This document shows, in pieces, positions 21,839 through 33,057 of a stretch of DNA of 64,000 nucleotides. The stretch's first letter is position 1, and each line of letters opens with the position of its first letter. The notes under the pieces were generated by a model. That model was not told where the DNA came from, searched no databases, and was given only the letters and a program-made list of their open reading frames with translations. Origin of the DNA: Rhizomys pruinosus (taxonomy: Eukaryota; Chordata; Mammalia; Rodentia; Spalacidae). Location of the stretch: positions 1,338,088-1,402,087 of the forward strand of contig VZQC01010577.1 in assembly GCA_009823505.1 (NCBI GenBank). The letters run 5' to 3'. The translations under genes were made by a program, and so were the position numbers.

Positions 21839-22828
21839 TTTTTTCCTTAATTTAAAAATATTATTATTATTTTTTATTGATGCTTTGTGTATTTTGTACA
21901 TCATTTTCCAATTCTGTTCAGGCATTTTTCCCTTTCCCTTCCCCCCATCCCACCCCTCCCCATCCCAGATCATGCATTCTGCCATAACTGTCCTGCATCT
22001 TTCTCTCAGTTTTTTTTTTCATTTTTTAGCAATAAGTGATAATTTATGAGTACAAGCATCCTTCATGTAAAACCAATTTGCAGGCTATTGTGCCCAAATC
22101 CATACAGCCCAAGGGTCCCACCATCCGGGGGGGGGGGCTTGTATGTTCAATCAAGTTGATCAAATGAGTGTCCAGACTATATTGCTGTAGTTTCATCATT
22201 CACCCCAATCGCAGCCCTTACATTCTACCACGCCCCCTCTTCCGCATATTGTTCCCTAGGCTTAGAAAAGGGGCACAAGTGGATGAGAAGCAAAATAGTC
22301 TACTTTCTCTGGAGCTGTTGTCTTGGACTCTGGTCAATTCTGGCTGTTTCCTTTCATGGACTGACAGTTTGTCCAGGAATAACCTTTCAATCCTACTAAT
22401 GAAGCACAAGCAATTAGATATATAGGTATTTGAACAGTACTAATAGTTATGGTAGGTTACTTTGGTATAGACACATATGTTTGGATGGTACGTTAATCCA
22501 TGAATTATATTTTTTTCCTGTTAAATATGACAGGGTCTTACTGTGGCTTATAACATCTCCTAACCAGTAGAGGATGTAAGCTTGTGGCATCAGCCGTGGG
22601 TTATTGCTCCAAGGAGAGAGCCAATAGCCAATTAGATTTGGGATATACAGGCATATGGCTGCCTCTGCTGCACAGTATTTCCAGGCAGGTGAGGTGTAGC
22701 TGGTGCTGACAGAGGAGTCTTGCTTGACTCAAGGAGACCCGTATTTGCTTTATTGGTTTAGTGACCTTTGGTAACACTCTCTGATATTCCAGAGGCCATC
22801 TGTACACTTGCATGTGTGGTCTCAAAAC
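21839..22828 (-). mobile_element. L1 3' UTR, antisense, inserted into a B2
   Basis: It starts with the complement of the L1 tail ('tttttattgatgctttgtgt'), then a C-rich tract (21935-21962) and a G9 run (22129-22137). A near copy is at 47175-48032 and pieces recur at 52316-53528. Flanking 13-bp repeats agtcagcactctt/agttggcactctt (two mismatches) mark the target site. The small frames inside are not genes. Confidence 0.85.
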
Positions 22829-22866
22829 AGTTGGCACTCTTAACTGCCGAGCCATCTCTCCAGCCC
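22829..22866 (-). mobile_element. B2 SINE, antisense, 5' part of the split copy
   Basis: 'actgccgagccatctctcca' is the complement of the B2 head. Confidence 0.88.
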
Positions 22867-24720
22867 CCTAAAGTTGTCTTTTATATCCCACCATTAGCCC
22901 TTGCTGAGCCATATAATTCATAATCTTCACAGCAGCAAAAGTAATATATTTCAAACCCAGTTAATCACATTATTCTCCTTTCTTAAATTTCTCCCTGACC
23001 ATTGATTAACTTAAAGGAAATCCATGTAGTAATATAGGTCATTTTGCAAGCTGTATTTTATGATTTTACTAAATCTCTAATTTCTCACAATAATTCGTCC
23101 ACAATCTCCTGCCTTCAGCTTCCTTTCCTCACATGTGAAAATACTATTTTGTGAGCTATTTTCTACCAAGAGTAACATTTCCCATATGCTTATTATTGCC
23201 TGGGATCCTGGAATTTTCTGATTCTTACTCCTTGAATATTTGCTTTCTTATGTTTATTTAAGGTTTCAATACATATAATTTCTTTTCAGAAACAAGCCTC
23301 CCTTTATCCCATGTTTAATTAGTCTCCTGAGTTATCTCAATACAGCTCCATATTTATTCATCACATTTAATACAATCCCAAATTATCTTGTTTACATTTC
23401 CCTTTCACAGATTTTGCTTACTCTGTAACTGGAACATCAGGGGCATGAGGAGATACAGGAATTTATGAAGCCTCAATTGTTTCAAACTCAGCAGATATGT
23501 GGTTAATAAAAAGTCAGAAAAATACTGATGTATATTGTTGGAGACTAACATATCAGAGGTTCTAAATGTGAGGATTTGACTGGTTTTGATTTCTCTGATG
23601 TTTTTTACATAATAATTTCATTATTTTTTCTCTCAAAGCAGCATATATTTTATGATTTCCCCATAATTTTAGAAAGAGAAAATATGTAATGTCTCTGGAA
23701 ATTTATTACTCAGACATTTATGATTATATAAACATGATGCAAAGTCCAAAAAATGAAGTATGAAGATGAGGCTGCCTCAGCCCAGGCACTGTCAATTGTG
23801 ACTGTTGAAGGGACAGTTCTTGGCTAAATTACAGCAGATGCTCATCCTTAAACTACCTTATGAACCTATTCAATCATGTTTAGGAGCCTATTAAAGTCAT
23901 GTATAAATTTACAACATATACACACCATAATAATCAGTGAAAATATAAAAACTAAGCATGTAATATTGAAAATAATGAATTGCTTATTTAAATGTTGGAA
24001 TTAAGAGACTTGTATGAATTATAAAAATGCATGAAATTTACCGTTAGGTTGTGCTTTATAAAAAAATTTAATGGAGGAAATACAAATTTTTTAGAGAATA
24101 ATGCAAAAAGGGATTGGTGAGGAAGTATAGAAAGTGTATTCTATGAATAGTAATGTCCAGAAATCATAAAATAATAGCATTTCCATTTATTAAGGTTGTT
24201 AAATGATGAGACTCAGTAACCTGAAAATACACCAAAGGATATATGCACATGTGGTTCAGTCTGAGCAATAAAAAAAATAAGATAATCTGCTTTGAGGCAA
24301 AAATGCAAGTTAAATATGTAACTAATAGCATTATATTACAGTCTTTGGAAAATAAGATGGACAGGGCCTGGACACATTGTAATATGAGAGAAAACAAATC
24401 TCAGCTTAAGAACTGTGAAAGAGCTTTTGGATTATTCTTCAAGCCATTCTCACATTCAACTAGATATGAATCATAGACTCGAATACTTGCAATGTATAAA
24501 TATGTGTATCATTTAACCCCACTGTAGAAAGGTCTCCATATGTTAATAAAAAGGATCTCATTTATCTAATCTGTTGTCTTTTCTTCTTAGCCCTGAGAGT
24601 TTAGACCTCAAACATTGAGTTTTATAATTGAAATACCATTCATTCATAATACAAGAAATTTTCACCTAGGGACGCCTTTTCCATGTAATAACAATGTAAG
24701 AAAATAAATCTCTACATTAT
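22867..24720. other. Intergenic/intronic DNA upstream of the first OR8J-type coding exon
   Basis: AT-rich, mostly non-repetitive by eye, with no supported coding region. It lies within the inferred intron 18552-24745. Confidence 0.5.
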
Positions 24721-24727
24721 ATCCATT

Positions 24728-24745
24728 TTTTTCCTCTCCAAACAG
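24728..24745 (+). promoter_or_regulatory. Splice acceptor before the OR8J-type coding exon
   Basis: A pyrimidine tract, ttttttcctctccaaacag, ends in AG at 24744-24745, 19 bases before the ATG. OR genes usually splice a non-coding exon directly in front of the coding exon. Confidence 0.65.
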
Positions 24746-24764
24746 ATGAATTCCCGACAACTAC

Positions 24765-25712
24765 ATGTATCTTGGAAATATCACACAGGTAACTGAGTTT
24801 ATTCTTGTAGGTGTTTCCGACCGTCCAGAACTACAGATTCCCCTTTTCTTTGTTTTCCTGATCATCTACGTGCTGACAGGAGCAGGGAACCTGGGCATCA
24901 TCGCCCTCACCACTGTGGACTCTCAACTCCAAACCCCAATGTACTTCTTCCTCAGACACCTGGCTGTCATCAACTTTGGCAACTCCACTGTCATTGCACC
25001 TAAAATGCTGGTCAACTTCCTGGTCACTAAGAAAACCACCTCATACTACGAATGTGCCACCCAGCTGGGAGGATTCCTGGTTTTCATTGTAGCGGAGATC
25101 TTCATGCTGGCTGTGATGGCCTACGACCGCTATGTGGCCATCTGTGATCCCCTGCTCTACATGGTGGTGGTGTCGCGGCGGGTCTGCCTTCTGCTGGTGT
25201 CCCTTACATACCTCTATGCCTTTTTGACAGCTATTGTTGTCTCATCATGTGTGTTCTCTGTGTCTTATTGCTCTTCCAATAAAATCAATCATTTTTACTG
25301 TGACAATGTTCCATTGTTAACACTGTCCTGTTCTGACACCTATCTTCCAGAAACTGTAGTCTTTATATCTGCAGCTACAAATTTGTTTTTTTCCATGACT
25401 ATAGTTCTAGTATCTTATTTCAATATTGTTTTGTCTATCCTAAGGATACGGTCATCAGAAGGAAGAAAGAAAGCCTTTTCCACCTGTGCTTCACATATGA
25501 TGGCTGTTACAGTTTTTTATGGGACGCTGCTATTTATGTACTTGCAGCCTCAAACTAACCACTCACTAGATACTGATAAGATGGCCTCTGTGTTTTACAC
25601 CCTGGTAATCCCGATGTTGAACCCCATGATCTATAGCCTGAGGAACAAGGATGTGAAAGCTGCTTTAAAGAGACTTGTATCAAATCCATGCCAAGCACTC
25701 AAACCAATGTAA
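24765..25712 (+). CDS. Olfactory receptor, OR8J-type (copy 1)
   Basis: An intact 315-residue odorant receptor. Hallmarks: N-glycosylation at N5 (NIT), GN at 41-42, PMYFF at 58-62, [10 protein letters not shown] at 118-127, the four extracellular cysteines C97, C169, C179 and C189, KAFSTCASH at 236-244 and [15 protein letters not shown] at 283-297. Segments such as STVIAPKMLVNFL, YYECATQLGGFL and SYCSSNKINHFYCDNVPLL match my memory of human OR8J1/OR8J3. Odd residue: D128 in AICDPLLY, where N is usual. A pyrimidine tract and AG acceptor end at 24745, and an overlapping out-of-frame short uORF starts at 24746. An AATAAA lies at 25808-25813, about 95 bp past the stop. By eye it is most like the receptor at 33058, so the two are local duplicates. 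Confidence 0.96.
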   Translation: MYLGNITQVTEFILVGVSDRPELQIPLFFVFLIIYVLTGAGNLGIIALTTVDSQLQTPMYFFLRHLAVINFGNSTVIAPKMLVNFLVTKKTTSYYECATQLGGFLVFIVAEIFMLAVMAYDRYVAICDPLLYMVVVSRRVCLLLVSLTYLYAFLTAIVVSSCVFSVSYCSSNKINHFYCDNVPLLTLSCSDTYLPETVVFISAATNLFFSMTIVLVSYFNIVLSILRIRSSEGRKKAFSTCASHMMAVTVFYGTLLFMYLQPQTNHSLDTDKMASVFYTLVIPMLNPMIYSLRNKDVKAALKRLVSNPCQALKPM

Positions 25713-25807
25713 TTTTAAGATTGGTAAATGAAAATACAGTTAAGGTCACTGCTATTGATTAATATAAATTAGAAGGCTGATTTACAGGTTTAATGGAAAC
25801 TGTGTGA

Positions 25808-25813
25808 AATAAA
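25808..25813 (+). terminator. Candidate poly(A) signal AATAAA for OR8J copy 1
   Basis: The first canonical hexamer downstream of the stop codon. Use is not shown. Confidence 0.45.
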
Positions 25814-25985
25814 GGGAGCTAAGATGTGAATATTGCTGGTTAAAAAAAAATAAACGAAATATCTTTCAGCTGTATGGTGACCTAGAAACTTATATGTCAC
25901 TAACAACTGAGTGGTGAGTTGGTAACTGATTCAGATGAAATGTTTCAAAGAGCACAGAAATATATTAGGCTTTTTAGAAAAGTCC

Positions 25986-26123
25986 TTGCTCGCTTCAGCA
26001 GCACATATACTAAAACTGGAACAATACAGAAAAGATTAGCATGGATCTTCTCTGTATTGTTCCAATTTTAGTATATGTGCTGCTCAAGGATGACACGCAA
26101 ATTCTTGAAGCATTCCATATTTA
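25986..26123 (+). pseudogene. U6 snRNA pseudogene containing an inverted copy of its own 5' half
   Basis: 25986-26044 aligns to U6 nt 1-59 (tgctcgcttcagcagcacat onward). 26085-26123 aligns to U6 nt 68 to the end (caaggatgacacgcaaattc). Between them, 26045-26084 is not the 8 nt expected (60-67) but a 40-nt reverse complement of U6 nt 12-51. U6 is the catalytic-core snRNA of the spliceosome; this copy cannot fold correctly and has no visible upstream TATA/PSE. Both halves of the hairpin share two deviations from canonical U6 (A12, A38). The forward copy has two further changes (C31, A45). A-rich DNA and a B1 follow. Confidence 0.93.
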
Positions 26124-26139
26124 AAACAAAATAATAAAA

Positions 26140-26302
26140 TAAGCTGGGTGTGGTGGTGCACGCCGTTATCCCTAGCACTTGGGAGGCAGAGGCAAGTGGA
26201 TCTCTGTGAGTTCAAGGCCAGCCTGGTCTACTGAGTGAGTTCCAGGCCAGCTGGGGCTACAGGGAGACCCTGTCTCAAAAATAAAATAAAATAAAATAAA
26301 AA
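26140..26302 (+). mobile_element. B1 SINE
   Basis: 'aagctgggtgtggtggtgca' head, 'cttgggaggcagaggcaagt', tail (aaaat)n to 26302. It begins about 17 bp after the U6 pseudogene. Confidence 0.95.
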
Positions 26303-27034
26303 GTCCTTTTTTCTTTGGTAATTTTATATATGTATACACTATATTTAGATTATATATAAGTTTTTTATCCCCAGGACAACTATTTCCTGGCATCTCTCCA
26401 CCTCTCTCCCCAAATTCATGTCTTCTTTGTTTAATTTATTCATTTTTATAACTCATGGAGTGTCTTAGGTTAAGCAAATTTGAATGGAATCAAAAGATAT
26501 GGACTAGGGAAATAGAGTTAAACTTTTGAAAAATTGGCTTTTGACTTTTTTTAGGTTGTGAAGAACAAAGTTTAGTGAATCATTGCATCTTGAATATTAT
26601 AATTAGAGATGAATAGTATTAAACATATTTAAATTAAGCTTTCATTTATGTTTAAGTTTATAATTATATTAAAACTTTTAATTTGAATAAAAAACTGATT
26701 ACCAAACCATTAATGTATCTATAAATTGAATGCAATGAAGGATGATCTTTAAGTTGTTTTATTCCAATTGCATGTAAATTTTCAGTAAAAATTATTTGAT
26801 TTCTGTGAAATTTTTATATGAAGCTCAACATAAAATTTATTTCATATTATATTTCAGTCATGGGCTTAATAGATTCTGTAAATGCTTTCCTTTTAAATAT
26901 AACTATTTGGTCTGTAAAATAAATAACTCCTACTGTGATATTAGTGTACATTTGTAAATGATATTCATTAAAGGTTTCTGAGTTACTAGAAGAAACATTT
27001 GCCTTTAAATTATTTTAGTGTGTTTTTTTTAAAT
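26303..27034. other. AT-rich intergenic DNA, nothing recognised
   Basis: Very AT-rich, with no coding or repeat call. Confidence 0.5.
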
Positions 27035-27945
27035 ATTGAGTTTTTGTGCATTTCATATAATAGTTCTTAATCAAATTTAGTGAACCTTTCCCCAGTCTAC
27101 AACTCCATAACCCCCAATCAGATTTCAGGCATCTGTCAAATACATTAAGTCTTATACAGTCAAACATTCATATTCCGATGCCTTCAGTGGAAGTTCATCC
27201 ACTGAGATCTAGTCATCTTATTTAGAGTCATTCCCTTAAAGAAGACCAATTCTCTTTCACCCTTCAGTCATAGGTGGCCAAAGTTCTTAGCCTAGTGTAG
27301 GGGCCTGCTTCCCAGTTCCCTCAGGATATACTGGGTTTTTGTTCATATGAACAAGTTTCCAGGGGCCTGAAAGGCTGCACAAACCCTGGTTCTTACAATT
27401 TTACTTCTCCTTATTCTGAAAGGAGCCATGGGAGGGTAATTTTGAATACAGGAGTCCTATCCAGAACACACACTCTGCAGTCTCTTATTCTCTAAAACTC
27501 AGCCAGTTGTGGCCTTCTGTGTGCACCACACTGTTGTATGAGGAAGCTTCACTGGGGACAGTTGGAAATCTGTCAGTATTCTTTCAACTTTTTGATAGTT
27601 CCTTTTGAAAATCAAATTTTAGAGTTTCGGACAAAGTATTTTAATCATATCCCTCTTTCCCCAACTCCTCCCAGATCTACTTCACTTCCCTACCAAGTCA
27701 ACCTCATGTTCTCCTCCAACTCCATTGAGTCTGTACACTTACAACTATGTATTACTACATATAAATAGCCAGACTGTGCTCAAGCAGCATCAAATAGAAT
27801 CATTTCTAGTAGTTTTTTTGGCAGAATTTTTGTGATGTCTTATGGACAATATCATATCATCTGTAAATAGTGATGCTTTTGCCTCTTCTTTTCCACTTAG
27901 TACTCCTTTGACATCCTTATTTTCTCTCATTTCTCTAGAGATTGT
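27035..27945 (-). mobile_element. L1 pieces, antisense (3' UTR, then ORF2)
   Basis: 27035-27540 starts with a complement L1 tail (tttttgtgcatttcatataa). 27800-27945 is antisense ORF2 (cttatggacaatatcatatc, tctgtaaatagtgatgctttt-like). The boundary between the two pieces is not resolved. Confidence 0.65.
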
Positions 27946-29410
27946 TATATTACATGAAGTAAAACAAACCTGGCAAAATCAAGCAACATGTATTCTCCTT
28001 CATTTGTGGATACTAGGGCATGTGAGTACATATCCTCATGTTAGTGCAGGAACCAGGGAAATGTAAAGAAACCATGGAGGTAAAGAGAAAGAGGGGGCGC
28101 TGGAGAGATGGCCTAGCGGTTAAGAGCACCGACCACTCTTACAGAGGACCCGGGTTTGATCCCCAGCACCCACATGGTGGCCAAGAACCGCCTAAAACTT
28201 CAATTCCAGGAGAACTCCAGTTCCAGGGGAATCTGACACCCTCTTCTGACCTCCGCGGCATTGCATGACATGGGTGCACAGACTTGCATGCAGACAGTAC
28301 ATTCATACACATACAGAAATAAATAAAATTAAAAAAAATTTAAAAAAAAGAGAAAGAGGGAACCTGAGAGAGAAGACTAGTAGGAGACAGGTGTTCCTAA
28401 GAGAAGGATAAAACGAGAGTATTTAAGTGTGAGATGAGAGGAAGAGTTATATAAAGAAATGTGGGGATAAAGAGAAAGAAGGAGCTCAAGAGACGTGGGA
28501 TCATGGGAATGTGCTATTATCAAGGGAGAAATGGGAAACATGGGGATGCTTTAAATGGGGGCAGTATGGAAGGAGGGTTAGATATGGAGAAGGAGAGAAA
28601 GGGGAGATAAATAATGCCTAGCTAGTGTAAAAATCCTGAAGGACTCATATTACTCTGATATTCTAATCACAAGTTACACATGTGGTGCCTTTACATGAGT
28701 CCACATGCATAGATGAAATCTACATAATAAGAAACAGTTCCAGATGGGAAAAACCTTCCCCTTTGAATTGTTGGATAGGGTAGTCCAAAAGACTCCCCCA
28801 ATACACGTAGTATTGGAACAACCTTGATTGCTTCCCAGAACTTAAAGGTATCCATGGAGATACAGAATCTGCAGTGTGGTTGGTGGACAGATCTCCTAAG
28901 CATCACTCACCTAGGGCTCAGGGATTATTGTGGAAGAGGGGGCAGAAAGATTTTAAGAACCAGGGAGGCAGTTCATGACCATATGGAAACAGAATCCTAC
29001 AAGTTCCTGGGACCCTGGTCATATGAAACTATACCAATGGTGTCAGCATATACAAGACCCTTGCAAACTCCATCAGACAAAAATGAAGCATGAAACTGGA
29101 GAAACGGGCAGAAGAACCCAATCATAGCTGAAGAAGTACTGGAAGTTGATAATTGTTGGGTAAGGAAAAGTTGGCCTTCCTTAACTTAAGAACAGTGGTT
29201 AGACTGACTACATCAGTGGATGAACCTGTACTGAGGAATATCTGGGGACATTAATTTGGCACAATAGAATTTAACACAAATTAAAGAATATATGAATTCA
29301 TGTGGGGGGCTGTTGAGTTTGCCAATGGAGAAGGGGGGTATAAAGGTAATTAAGATTTAGATTTTATGTATGAAATATACAAATTTGGTAAAACATTAAT
29401 AAAGTCTATA
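27946..29410 (+). mobile_element. L1 ORF2 end plus long 3' UTR, sense, interrupted by a B2
   Basis: 27946-28080 is the ORF2 C-terminal region ('ttcatttgtggatactaggg'). 28361-28640 is purine-rich. 28900-29300 matches the antisense families at 43195 and 3875 (aaccagggaggcagttcatg). The end 'atgaaatatacaaatttgg' plus 'attaataaag' lies at 29369-29404. The antisense-then-sense order across 27945 fits an inversion at insertion. Confidence 0.7.
28096..28346 (+). mobile_element. B2 SINE, young, with target-site duplication
   Basis: Head 'gcgctggagagatggcctag', B-box 'gggtttgatcccca', internal duplication present. A 14-bp direct repeat, aaagagaaagaggg, lies at 28082-28095 and 28347-28360. Confidence 0.95.
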
Positions 29411-30180
29411 TAAAAATCAAAAGTGATTTAAGTCTGTATTTGATAATTCTCAAAAAGTCTTTTAAATTCTATCAATAAGTATTTTCATATTTTATTCTTT
29501 TTTTATTCAGATTTTACTTACATTATACTGTTGGATTTGGATTTAGTTTGCTCTTTTTTTTACATTGTGAACACCAGTATGTTTCATTTCAAACATACAC
29601 ACCACTACTCCATGCTGTTGCTGATTATGATTAGAGGTGGATGGTGGATTTTAATGGTGCCATTTTCTTCTTGTAATTGCATTTCATTGCAGCTAAAAAT
29701 ATTGAACCAAATTTCGAATCTTGGTTAGACATTATATGCCATGTTTGGCAAAATATTGATCAGAATATTTACCATCTTAAAATTGTTATTATTACTAAAT
29801 TTCAACTTTAGCTGTACAATATAAAAACTTTTGAAGTGATATATGATTAGATCTTTTATTCAATTCTATGCCTATCTCTTTTCATTCTTAAATTGTTTCT
29901 TATTCAATGACTAGCTTAATATGTACAATTTAATTTTAATACATAAAATGTTTAATATGTAAACAGGGATTTAATTGTTAAAAATAAAGCTTCAGTAATG
30001 TATATTATTTACCAAATACTCTATTATATATAACATATATAAACTATCAGGATGAATAATTCTTGGTTGCCTCCCAGAACTTGAATGCAAAACCCTATCA
30101 CTGAATATACAACATTTCTGGAACACACACACATATTTTAATAAGGCCATTTCTTAGATGTTATATATTTGAAATTAATT
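29411..30180. other. AT-rich intergenic DNA, nothing recognised
   Basis: No gene or repeat assigned. Confidence 0.5.
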
Positions 30181-30199
30181 CAACAAATAGAATCTGACC

Positions 30200-30416
30200 C
30201 CCTGAATACTGTACTGTTGTCTGGAGAGTTGCTAGGAGAGAATCTTGTTAAGCAACCAATCCCCAGTGGTGTCTTTCCTAAGAACTTAATTGGCATTGTG
30301 TGGTTCCTAGAGACACATTTACACTAGAGTCAGAATTGACTATGTATAAGACCCACACCAAACTGCTGGACCCATCAACAGTGTGACTAAGAATATAGGG
30401 CTGATTCTTCTTAGAG
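30200..30416 (+). promoter_or_regulatory. Probable promoter / non-coding first exon of the second OR8J-type gene
   Basis: It resembles 18355-18551 upstream of copy 1 (shared gaatcttgtta-, ttcctagagacac- and, downstream, tttttggaagaca-type blocks), although each lies among different repeats. It ends at a donor-like agag|gtgggt (30417-30422), aligned with acag|gtgagt of copy 1. The acceptor at 33037-33038 would give a 2.6-kb intron. The +3 to +5 'ggg' donor is weaker than in copy 1. Confidence 0.45.
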
Positions 30417-30587
30417 GTGGGTAAAAAATGTTCATCTTTCTTTCAAGTAATAGCCTTTAAAACACCAAAGTCATGTCTTAAATGTACCTGCTTTTCTTTT
30501 AATTTTTGGAAGACATTCATAATGGGATTTACCTATAATCAAATAAAAATACTTAAACTCACATGTAATGATAAGACTTCAAATTGA

Positions 30588-30795
30588 GGATTTGGAGAGA
30601 TGTCTCAGCAGTTAAGAGCACTATCTGTTCCTGGAGAAAACCCAGGCTCAGTTCTCAGCACCAACATGGTGGCTAACAAGTGTCCAAAACTCCAGTTCCA
30701 GGGAATCTGAAGCCCTCTTCTATCCTTTGTGGGCACTGCACAAATGCAGGAATAGCACTAATACACATAAAAATTAGAAAAAAAAATAAAAAAGA
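30588..30795 (+). mobile_element. B2 SINE, old
   Basis: 'ttggagagatgtctcagcag' head, 'ccaggctcagttctcagcac' B-box region, A-rich tail. Confidence 0.85.
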
Positions 30796-33020
30796 AAGAT
30801 TTCTAATTGATTTTAGGAATTTTCAGTGTAACACTAGATCCAGCTCTTTATATTTTTGTGTTACAACTAACATTATGATGCTTCACTTTGCCAAATACAT
30901 AGTTTCAAACTGAAATAGTAGGAATTTGATCCCTGAGAATCTTTCATGTTTTTAATATTACTGTTTGCTTTTACTTCGTGTTTACAGGGTAAATTGTGAG
31001 GAAAAGTTGATACACTGATATAAAGAAATATTTTGTCACTTCTTGAGAATATATTATTACTATATACTTTAATCAAGGAAATATATGCATAATAAAATAG
31101 CTAGGATTATGATATGTGTATATATATTTACACAAATCCTCTTTCATATGGTAAAATTTATCTGCAATCATTTTAGTTGTGAATATATAAAAACAAAGAC
31201 TTTAATAGTTAAAACCACAGACTTCCCCAGAAAGAAAGGTGCTTGAATAAATAGGTTGAAGACTCTAAGCATCAGTGGAAATCTAGCATCTGGATTGGTA
31301 AGGTAAAATCTATTTGACATTTTCAAATGGAAGTTAAACCAACAGTGAAAATATAAGTTTTATGTTTTTCCCAACTTTGTGCAACAGACACAAAATAGAA
31401 TGTTCAAGAATAAATTTAATTTTTATCTTCTTCAAATTTGAAACTCAAATATCAAAACATTAAGTTTCAGGGGAAACTGATGCAAGTTGTAGGAGGAAAT
31501 ATTAAAATTTTTAGTTATAGATTATCAAAAGTAAAAATTTGAAGTAGATATAACTTTCTCTAGTTATTTAGATGGAAGTTTCTCAATTGCCTATAACTCT
31601 AACTTCCATCACTATGCTTGACTTAAGCATCACCCTGAGAGTTGATGATTGATGAATATTTCATAAATGCTTAAAACATTTCATAAACACAACCTGAATG
31701 TGTTGTAAACCTCACCTTGATGCTGACCTTGGTAACATGCTATTTGGAAATGTCTACTTTCTCCCAATGCCTCCTGCACCTCACAAGTCTTTCAGGACAG
31801 ACACCAGCATCTTTCTTTCCACATACATCAGCCATTAATTTTTCATATTGATTAAAATTGATGAGATATTTTTCTGCTCCAAAATCTTCAAATTTACCAA
31901 CTAGCATCAGCTCCATCTTGGTTTAAGCCAAGACCATTTTCACAATATCATAGCAGCATTTAAATTTTGATGGTTTAGGCAGCATGTTCCACTCTAGCCT
32001 TTCCCATTACATTCATAATAGCATGATACTATTTTCACAAATTACAAAAACAGCAACATGTAATTCACAGACCAGGAATTTCTCCATGCTTTATAATTCA
32101 CTTGCCATCTGAATAGTTACTATGAACTCTTTTTTAAAAATTTTACTGACTATCTAGCTCTTCTTTATAATCAGTCACACTCTTTCATGAAGCTTCTCTG
32201 CCATTACCCCAACTCCGGGAGGAGACACAAGTTTTCTATGTGAGTTATCACAAGGATGCAACATTTCTTACACATTGACTGTTTAGTTTCCTGGCTATTA
32301 GTCCAAAAATTTACATAACTGATTGCCTCTGATATTTTTGGTTTGAGTTCCTAAGTCACTGAAGGCTTTCAATTAATGCCTCAGGTAAAACTGATTGCCC
32401 TGTTCTTCCTAATGTATCTTATTATTCCTGCTTAATTTACTCATGACTGTTTTTTAGGTCTGAGATTATCTTGGCTGTATTTTTCTTTAACAGGTTGTTG
32501 TCTATACTTCATAGAAAAAGAACAAATAACTTATCTGAATCTTGAAGATTATTGCCTATACACTAGAAGAACAGTGTGAAAGAGGTCAGAATATTGTGTC
32601 TAGAGTAATCAATCTATTACTGAGAAAGAAAAGAAGCTTCGGATTAAGAACCTGTTGATATTTCTGGGATTTTTTTCACCCATAAATAAATTCTTCTAGG
32701 GTTTGTCATGCTTCACTATGAAAATCATAAGAAATGGACTGTGATATGAAATGTTTGCAAGTTAAAGTCACACTGATACATCAATTAGATTATCAGGGGG
32801 AAAGTCTGAAACATGTGTATGATACTATACCACCTTAAAATTTACCACAAATTATTTATACCATCTAAGCAAATATAAATTTTCTTCATTGGATACAGAA
32901 ATGCGAGATTAATAATATTACAATATGAAAATCTAATTCGATAAATCCTTAAACAGGAATTGACTTTTCTATCTAATGGCAGACCTAGAAAGTACTTCCC
33001 TTAACTTCCAACCACCTCTT
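30796..33020. other. Non-repetitive AT-rich DNA upstream of the second OR8J-type coding exon
   Basis: Over 2 kb with no SINE or L1 that I can recognise, which is unusual for this window. No coding support; it is probably intronic. Confidence 0.5.
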
Positions 33021-33038
33021 CTTTGATTCTGCTTATAG
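33018..33038 (+). promoter_or_regulatory. Splice acceptor before the second OR8J-type coding exon
   Basis: 'cttctttgattctgcttatag' ends in AG at 33037-33038, 19 bases before the ATG, the same distance as in copy 1. Confidence 0.6.
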
Positions 33039-33057
33039 AATAAGTTCCAGTTCCAAC

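Noticed and set aside
22168..22425. Conserved 85-aa frame also present at 47497-47754
   Set aside because: The two frames are matching parts of two antisense L1 3' UTR copies; conservation comes from the shared repeat.
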